From positions 310,001 to 374,000 of the forward strand of contig JPHH03000001.1 of the NCBI GenBank assembly GCA_000750105.3: a stretch of 64,000 bases of DNA, written 5' to 3'. Both the position numbers and the translations under genes were made by a program. Within the stretch, counting starts at the first letter, position 1; the number at the start of each line of letters is the position of its first letter. The notes beneath the pieces were generated by a model. It was not told where the DNA came from. It did not search any database and saw only the letters and a list, made by a program, of their open reading frames with translations. Source of the stretch: Tolypocladium sp. Sup5 PDA-1. Its lineage: Eukaryota > Ascomycota > Sordariomycetes > Hypocreales > Ophiocordycipitaceae. Of the stretch, positions 58,337 through 64,000 are shown piece after piece.

Positions 58337-59551
58337 TTATACGACCGATGGCAACGCGTCATCCCGTATCCTCGCCCCAAGCTGAGTCACAAACATCCAA
58401 GCCGCGCGTGCGAGGTCGCTCGTGGCATCGCCGAGTTTGACAATCTTGAGTCGAGACTGAGCCAGCACAAACGCGCCGCAAGAGATCTGGACGACCCGCA
58501 CGCCGGGATGAAACAGGCTCAGCGCCAGGTGGTGATCGAGATATCGAGCCAGGGCTTCGGTAAAGGGGTGCTTCGGGGCATCCTCGCTCGCTCGCCAGCC
58601 CCATCCGTCATCCGCGTTCCCGCCGGCTAGCCTCCGCCGTTCGCGCGGGTCGTTTGTCCACGCATCCGAGGCGGTTCTTTCGTGCGCGGCATCCTCCTCT
58701 CCAGCACGAAAAAAACGGCGTAGATCAGATGGCGATATTGTGATTTCCAAGGACTTAAGGCCGGGCTCGGCAGAGTCGTTGCTCTCGCCGAGTTCACCAT
58801 CCGAGTCTGCCGCGGGAGCATTAAAGGAGACTGTCAACACAAAGTCCGGGCCCTTGCTGGGCAGTCCACTGGTTCGGATCCAGCCCTCCCATACGTTGAT
58901 GAGCGTCTTGGTGCCCAGCGTGAGCTTACCCACACGGGAGTCAAAGGTCGTTGACAGCCATTCGCCGATGACGGTTTTGAGCGCCTGCGGCATCCGCAGT
59001 AGCAGGAGGGGGAGATGGGTGAACTGGCTCTTGTCGACGTCGGCGTTACCTGGCTGCATGGCCCATGCAGGCTGTTGTGGTGCAGCGTCGTCCGCGGAGC
59101 TCGAGAACCCCGGCAGCAATAATGCGACATACGCCGCGTTCTCATGGCGTATCTCAATCCAGAGACCTCTCCCCTGCTCTCCCGAGAACTTGTCCCAGGC
59201 CTCCTCGCTGCCTTGGTCCGCCGGTGCTTCGCCCAGGATGCTCTGCGCGTGGAACCAGCGAAAAGTAACCGCTCGCAACGGCCCGACTTGGCCCATGGGC
59301 GTGTCTGTCGCCTCCAGTCCGACCTGAATGCCGCGTACGACATCTCCGACCAGCGTGTCGCGCAGTCTGTGTGCCAGATGCTCGAGGCGAGCGGTCGTTA
59401 GTCCCTGAGGGCCGACGTAGAGGGGTGAGACGCGGTGGGTTGAGAAGGTCGTGTTGAAGAACGGTGGGACACTTTCATCGGCGTCGGTATGATTTGATGA
59501 GCCATTGGAAGCCACCGGGGCACCCCGAGCTTGAGATTTGCGTGGTGCCAT
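58337..59551 (-). CDS. FTA1: Kinetochore Sim4/CENP-L-like subunit Fta1
   Basis: A single exon of 404 aa. The opening block FFNTTFSTHRVSPLYVG followed by LEHLAHRLRDTLVGDVVRGIQVGL matches the Fta1/CENP-L family as I know it from filamentous ascomycetes. The middle has LWIEIRHENAAYVALLLPGF and LPLLLLRMPQALKTVIGEWLSTTFDSRV, which also fit. The C-terminal part HPFTEALARYLDHHLALSL ends in RLKIVKLGDATSDLARAAWMF. Fta1 belongs to the constitutive inner-kinetochore network that associates with CENP-A chromatin. The Ser-rich N-terminal 25 residues are disordered. The name rests on remembered family features, not on a search. Confidence 0.72.
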   Translation of the reverse strand: MAPRKSQARGAPVASNGSSNHTDADESVPPFFNTTFSTHRVSPLYVGPQGLTTARLEHLAHRLRDTLVGDVVRGIQVGLEATDTPMGQVGPLRAVTFRWFHAQSILGEAPADQGSEEAWDKFSGEQGRGLWIEIRHENAAYVALLLPGFSSSADDAAPQQPAWAMQPGNADVDKSQFTHLPLLLLRMPQALKTVIGEWLSTTFDSRVGKLTLGTKTLINVWEGWIRTSGLPSKGPDFVLTVSFNAPAADSDGELGESNDSAEPGLKSLEITISPSDLRRFFRAGEEDAAHERTASDAWTNDPRERRRLAGGNADDGWGWRASEDAPKHPFTEALARYLDHHLALSLFHPGVRVVQISCGAFVLAQSRLKIVKLGDATSDLARAAWMFVTQLGARIRDDALPSVV

Positions 59552-59929
59552 AGTCGTTGCCCGCGAGGACTATGCTCGTGAGTTCAAGGGAATCAGTCGG
59601 GTTTTGTGGTGGTTTCGACGCGTCTCGGCCGCCGCAACTGCCAAAAAATGGCGTATTCAATCCCGAAGAATGGAGGCTCTCGATGAATGACACGTCCTCC
59701 CGAGAGATACTGACATCTGCCGGCCAAATTGTGTTGGATGTACTCGCGCTGTCATGTTCATCGATGGCTCATCTGAGATTCCAACAGACGTATCAGGGAG
59801 CTGACTAAGCCATTTAGAGATCATGATGGTGTTGAACCACCGGGCCTTCATCCCCAGGGCTTCTCGGTAAACTTGCAATTTGATTGCTCCGCAGAGGTTT
59901 GGTAGGTTCAATTATCCAACAGCCAAAGT
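59552..59929. other. Intergenic
   Basis: Promoter side of the FTA1-like gene. No gene was seen. Confidence 0.55.
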
Positions 59930-60040
59930 ACATTCAATTCAGATAGAAAAATGGCCTGGAGCCCGTCGACCATGTATGCCTTGCGCCTCGGATCCGTCGA
60001 GTGGTATAAGTCAGTACGAGTACAAATGGCTCAGGAGCCT
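59930..60040 (+). repeat. Direct repeat, copy A (downstream of MET8)
   Basis: About 110 bases from acattcaattcagatag to aggagcct, matching 61320-61430 in the same orientation. Blocks such as gcccgtcgaccat, tatgccttgcgcctcg and taagtcagtacgagtacaa are identical. Confidence 0.88.
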
Positions 60041-60095
60041 GGCAGTCCTGGTATCAATTACACCATGTAAAACGCCCAAAGTTGCACCTTTCACT

Positions 60096-60999
60096 CTACG
60101 CTCCGACACTAAATCCAAACGATCCATCAAAGACGTCGAGCTTCTTGACGTCGGTCCCGCCGCGTAGGGCAAGCAGAATGTCCATCGACGGGACCTTGTT
60201 GGGGGGGTAGAAGAGCAGCAGGTTGTCCATGTCCTCTTCGGTGAAGTTGCACATCTCCTCCCACTTGTAGGTATCGCTAACCTTGGACATCCTAACCATC
60301 TTGTCAGCATGTACACGTGTTGGCTTCGAGCCTAAAACTTTTCGCCACTAACCAGCGCATCCGCTTGGGGCCGTCCTCGGGCTTTGGCGCAATCTTGCGG
60401 AGCTTTGTCCTCAGCTCGCCGATGGATTCGATTGCATTGCCTGCGTTCTTGGGCAGCTGGTCCCCGATGAAGCGCCGTATAGTTGCCGCCAGCCGTGGAC
60501 CCTTGCCATTCGTGCTGACCATGATCTGCAGGGGCCCATCGCGGTGGATGCTCCCAAAGTAAAAGTCGCACTCGGGAGGCACGTCTGCGATGTTTGCCGG
60601 AACCTTCTTCTCCTTGCACAGCTTCCAGATGACCGTTGACGCAGCAGGATCGTCAATGGCTACTAACACCATGTCCGCCGCATCCAGGTCTGACGCCTGG
60701 AAGACTCGGTCGACGTGGGTAACTTGGTTCTCCGATACTCGGTATGCGACCTCTTCGTTTAGGCCAGAGGCCGGGCAGACGACGGTAACTTTGGCATCGG
60801 CGTTGAGGCAGTTCAAGATCCGTCCGGCCGCAACCTGTGAAGCTCTGGTTAGCCCCCCTAAGCCTGATGACGTGACGTCCGCAGCTGGGCTCTGCATGCA
60901 TACTTCGCCGCCGCCGACAACGAGGACCTTCTTGTCCTTGACTTGCCACGCAAGTATGAGGCTGCCACCGGGCTGCACCTCTGGGAATTTCTTAGCCAT
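60096..60999 (-). CDS. MET8: Siroheme synthase: precorrin-2 dehydrogenase / sirohydrochlorin ferrochelatase
   Basis: Met8 makes siroheme for sulfite and nitrite reductases. Three exons, 60999-60904, 60834-60353 and 60291-60096, encode 257 aa. The first intron (69 nt, GTATGC donor, GGCTAAC branch) is a multiple of three without a stop and interrupts the NAD-binding loop; removing it restores KKVLVVGGGEVAAGRI. Further blocks: ADMVLVAIDDP, KVPANIADVPPECDFYFGS, the region of the catalytic Asp, and QIMVSTNGKGPRLAATIRRFI. The C-terminal RMRWMSKVSDTYKWEEM and EEDMDNLLLFYP fit the helical chelatase part. Length is near the yeast protein (274 aa). The gene is bracketed by a pair of direct repeats. Confidence 0.93.
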
Positions 61000-61319
61000 G
61001 CCTCGGCGTGTCGGTATGTGTGTGTACAGTTGAAGTTGAATCCGATGGCCGGCGAAGCTAGAGACCTGTCTCTGGCACTAACGACTCGGAGCCTAACAAA
61101 ATGTCGTCCGCGACCGCCTGCAGTTGTAGGCGCGATAAGACAACGATAAGCCAGGAAGCACATTGGATAGACGGGTACCCAGGCCCGTACATACTTTAGG
61201 GGCCATCTAAAGTAGCTCATTAACAGTGGTGGGGGCACTACGTCAGGCGGCTGAACACCATACCGTAAGAATATAATGTGATTTAGGTTCCGTATATTTG
61301 ATTATTTGATACCTGAATA
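61000..61319. other. MET8 upstream region
   Basis: Promoter side of MET8, AT-rich toward 61260-61320. No gene was seen. Confidence 0.55.
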
Positions 61320-61430
61320 ATATTCGATCCGGATAGAGAAATCACTAGCAGCCCGTCGACCATATATGCCTTGCGCCTCGATCCGTCAAGTAGTATAAGT
61401 CAGTACGAGTACAAATGGCTTCAGGAGCCT
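61320..61430 (+). repeat. Direct repeat, copy B (upstream of MET8)
   Basis: Second copy of the repeat at 59930-60040. It differs mainly by transitions (for example catgtat/catatat and gtggtat/gtagtat) and a one-base gap. Confidence 0.88.
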
Positions 61431-61681
61431 CACATGTCAGCAACCTGGCAGGCAAGGCGGCGCAAAAGGGGCCGTGTTCGAGACTTCTATGACCCTTTAG
61501 TCACTATTTACTGCTCCATACTCCGTACAACGAGCGGCATCGAGCCTCTCGGCCTCCAGAAATGACGAATATGTCGCTCACCACCACCTCACCCAGCCTT
61601 CGCCATCCCTCGGCTCGGCGGTGATGTTTTTTCTCTCGTCATGCAATTCCCCCAGCCTCAGCAGTTCACCCAACGTCCACT
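61431..61681. other. Intergenic, MBF1 3' side
   Basis: Contains a TACTCCGTA motif at 61519-61527. No gene was seen. Confidence 0.55.
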
Positions 61682-62254
61682 TTACTTCTTGCTCGGGAAC
61701 CTGGGGGCGCCAATGTCGCTGCCGCGCAGCTTGACGTTGAGGACACGCTCCATGGAGCCGAGCACCTTCTGGTCCGGCGTGGCGGAGCCGCGCTCGAAGT
61801 CGGCGACGACGGACTGGGTGGTGTTGCACCGCGTGGCGAGGTCCTTCTGGGTCATCTTGGGCTCCATCTTCTGGCGCGCGGCCGAGATGGCGTCGCCGAC
61901 CTGCTTGCCGACGGTGTTGGGCTTGATGATGTCGTCGGAGCGGTCGACCTTGGTCAGGCGCTGGCCCTCGCCGCTTGCACTGCCGGCCTAGGGTGAGTCT
62001 GTTAGCAACTGCCTACTTTGCTCCGGGGGAGGATTCGACGTGTCCCGCCTGGCGACGAGTGTCGCGTGCTGGGTCGGGGGCTCGAGACGTACCGCATTCG
62101 CCGAGGCGTACTTCTTTTCCGTGCCGATGATGCCACCGCTTCGCTGGGCAGCGTTCAGAGCGGCCTTGCCTCGGACGACGGTCTCGCGCTCAGAGGCGCC
62201 AGGCCCGCGGACCTTGCTGCCGATCTTGGTGACGGTATCCCAGCCCTCAGACAT
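61682..62254 (-). CDS. MBF1: Multiprotein bridging factor 1
   Basis: Mbf1 is a small coactivator linking TBP to bZIP activators such as Gcn4 and also takes part in ribosome quality control. Two exons, 62254-62093 and 61987-61682, are joined in phase 0 (ANA-AGSASGEG) across a 105-nt intron and give 155 aa, the usual length. The N-terminal Mbf1 domain begins MSEGWDTVTKIGSK and has RGKAALNAAQRSG. The C-terminal helix-turn-helix is complete: KMTQKDLATRCNTTQSVVAD, then ATPDQKVLGSMERVLNVKLRG, ending in a basic RFPSKK tail. Assignment is secure. Confidence 0.96.
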
Positions 62255-62724
62255 GTTGGGTGGCTGTGGCGGGGTAGCGGAGCGGTGAAATTGGGTATGA
62301 GAGGCGGTCGGTGAACCGGGGGAAACTGCTGCAGCGCACAGTAGGCGTTGGATACCGAATATTTCGCTAGGCGTCCGAATTTGCAGTAGATGCGGTGTTG
62401 TGGTAGAGATGTTTTATAGCCGTTGACGGAGGATGTGGCGGGAACTGAGTCAACCGGCGGGACGGAGATAAAAGCCTTCGTGGGCAAGGCGGAACTGTCC
62501 TCCTGCATTGCTTACCTAATGGCTTTTCGATCCATTGGGGGGGCAGCAGCTGCCAGCCTCGCTGCCTCCAGCTCCTTACACTGGCACAGCGTCACTTCCG
62601 TTTCCTTGCTTCACATTATGTACACCGGCTCCTCGGTGCAGCTCGAGGCGCAGCTCGACCAGCCCCGGTCGTCTCGTTCATTCGAGTTGCTCTAATCGCA
62701 CCTCATCCCCCGTCTCTCGCCGTC
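62255..62724. other. Divergent promoter region, MBF1 / PEP7
   Basis: 470 bases between two outward-facing genes. No gene was seen. Confidence 0.6.
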
Positions 62725-64000
62725 ATGTCTGGTCGGAAGCTCGGGGGTGGCCGCATCCTCGGCAGCGGCAAAGGCCTGGCGCCGCCAACCCCCTCGACAG
62801 CTCCTCGAGCCAGAGCCAGCAGCCCCTTTGCTCCCTCGGAGAGCACCGTATCTCTCGGCTCGCCTTCGCTGTCGCCGCCTGCGAGTGGGAGCCTGACGGA
62901 TTTGGGCCAGGATATTGGCGCGAGCATCAGCGTCGGGGCACAAGCAAAGGGCACCGCGGCGGATGCGACAGGTCTCGTCTGCCCGATTTGCACTGAGGAG
63001 ATGGTAAGTTGCAGCACCCTTCGTGGTGGTGTACAAGCCAATGGCTTGGTTTCTAACGGGAGTAGGTGACGTTGTTACAACTGAATCGGCACATTGACGA
63101 CATGCACCAAGAGCTACCCGTGGAGGAACAGGACGAGGTCAACACATGGTTTGACAAGCAGGTTCTCAAAGCCAAGCGCTTCCAGCCTCTATCGTTGATC
63201 AACCAGAAGCTTCGAGGACTGGAAGTGTTCGAGTCCAACGAGTCGGTTCCCATCCCCGCCCAAGTCATGGCGCCCGGCAAGCTCAGCCTCGACGGCCCCA
63301 TCGACCCAGAAGAACTCATAACACGAAGCCACTGGCAACGGCCATCGGGGTACGACGCATGTACGGACCCTACCTGCGGCAAAGGCCTCGGCCCCATAAA
63401 TGGCAACATCAACTGCAGAAAATGCGGGAGACTGTTTTGCGAGGAGCATACCATGTACCAGATGAAGCTGAGCCGGAGCGCAAACCACGAACCAGTCCGC
63501 GGCTACTGGGCCAGAGTCTGCGAGACGTGCTACAAGTCTAGGGACGGCTATAATGACCACACGGGCGTATCCATCGACCATATGGGCATGTTTGCTGATG
63601 TAAGACGAAGAAAGGTTGAGCGACGGAACCTGGAGGTGTCGAGGCTGGAGAAGCGGTTGACCAAGCTGACGAGGTTACTGGCGAACCCCCCGGAAAACAT
63701 GACTGCGTCAAACGGGTCTCTGCTAGCCCCAGTGTCGTCTCTGATGGGACACAAGGACACGCGAAAGCTTCTGGAGCAGTCCGTCGTGACATGGGAGGAA
63801 GACGAATCCGTGGCCATGTGCCCATTCTGCCAACAAGAGTTTGGATCTTGGACGTTTAGGCGACACCACTGCCGCATATGCGGCCGGGTGGTATGCGCGG
63901 ACCCTCAAACGGGCTGTTCATCAGAAGTGAGCTTGAACATTAGCAGCTGTGGGTATCCCTCTCTCGTGGAGGTTTTCATCACAGAACTAACGCCTACCAG
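62725..64000 (+). CDS. PEP7: Vacuolar sorting FYVE protein (Pep7/Vac1, rabenosyn-5-like), 5' part
   Basis: Pep7/Vac1 is an endosomal effector of Rab5/Vps21 and PI3P needed for vesicle traffic to the vacuole. Exons 62725-63003 and 63066-63952 are visible, joined in phase 0 (TEEM-VTLLQ); the second intron starts gtatcc at 63953 and ends ctaccag exactly at base 64000, so the remainder lies outside. Residues 86-107 form a C2H2 finger (CPIC, then H102 and H107) as in Vac1. A first FYVE-like finger starts near residue 192 (CTDPTCGKGLG, NCRKCGRLFC, RVCETC). A second, more canonical FYVE starts near 345 (CPFCQQEFG, FRRHHCRICGRVVC) and continues past the window. The RRHHCR basic motif for PI3P is intact. 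The N-terminal 80 residues are Ser/Pro-rich. Confidence 0.93.

Overview
The window is nuclear DNA of a filamentous ascomycete. Genes carry short introns (about 50-200 nt) with GT-AG borders, CTAAC/CTGAC-type branch sites and phase-consistent joins. The gene set (LaeA-like methyltransferase, GH75 chitosanase, pisatin-demethylase-like P450, SIM4 kinetochore subunit, small secreted cysteine-rich protein) and GC-rich codon use point to Sordariomycetes, probably Hypocreales. That placement is inference. I support 22 gene loci, most with exon borders worked out by hand. About half of the window is intergenic.

Left part (1-18.2 kb): a housekeeping block. It holds inositol-3-phosphate synthase INO1, the replication-checkpoint mediator MRC1, a LaeA-like methyltransferase, CDP-diacylglycerol synthase CDS1 and an ATRIP/Lcd1/Rad26-type checkpoint protein. 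Two functional pairs are interleaved here: INO1 with CDS1 (phosphatidylinositol supply) and MRC1 with ATRIP (ATR/Mec1 checkpoint).

Middle (18.2-38 kb): more accessory in character. There is a truncated remnant of a VldE/ARB-07466-type secreted protein, an AT-richer gene for a six-cysteine secreted protein, an NAD(P)-binding SDR-type protein and a Ser/Thr-rich GPI-anchor candidate. Then follow a divergent pair, UDP-glucose 6-dehydrogenase and an SQD2-like GT4 glycosyltransferase, and a second divergent pair, a membrane protein of unknown function and an MFS transporter. Both pairs are separated by unusually long (about 3.1-3.2 kb) gene-free stretches.

Right part (39-57.5 kb): a 5'-nucleotidase-family phosphoesterase, a GH75 chitosanase whose C-terminal cysteine modules are cut off by a one-base frameshift, an orphan P450, a small protein gene with a strong-looking promoter, and a second SDR-type gene. 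Next come a PPxY-containing protein with a 60-bp internal duplication, a threonine-aldolase-family PLP enzyme, an APH-fold protein that has lost catalytic residues, and a small frameshifted gene.

Far right (58-64 kb): conserved genes again. These are the FTA1/CENP-L-like kinetochore subunit, siroheme synthase MET8 (flanked by direct repeats), MBF1 and PEP7/VAC1, whose second intron ends exactly at the last base of the window.

No rRNA, CRISPR array or complete transposon was seen, and no tRNA was recognised by eye. The most notable non-gene signal is a 9-bp motif (TACGGAGTA or its complement) found at least eight times, always between genes.
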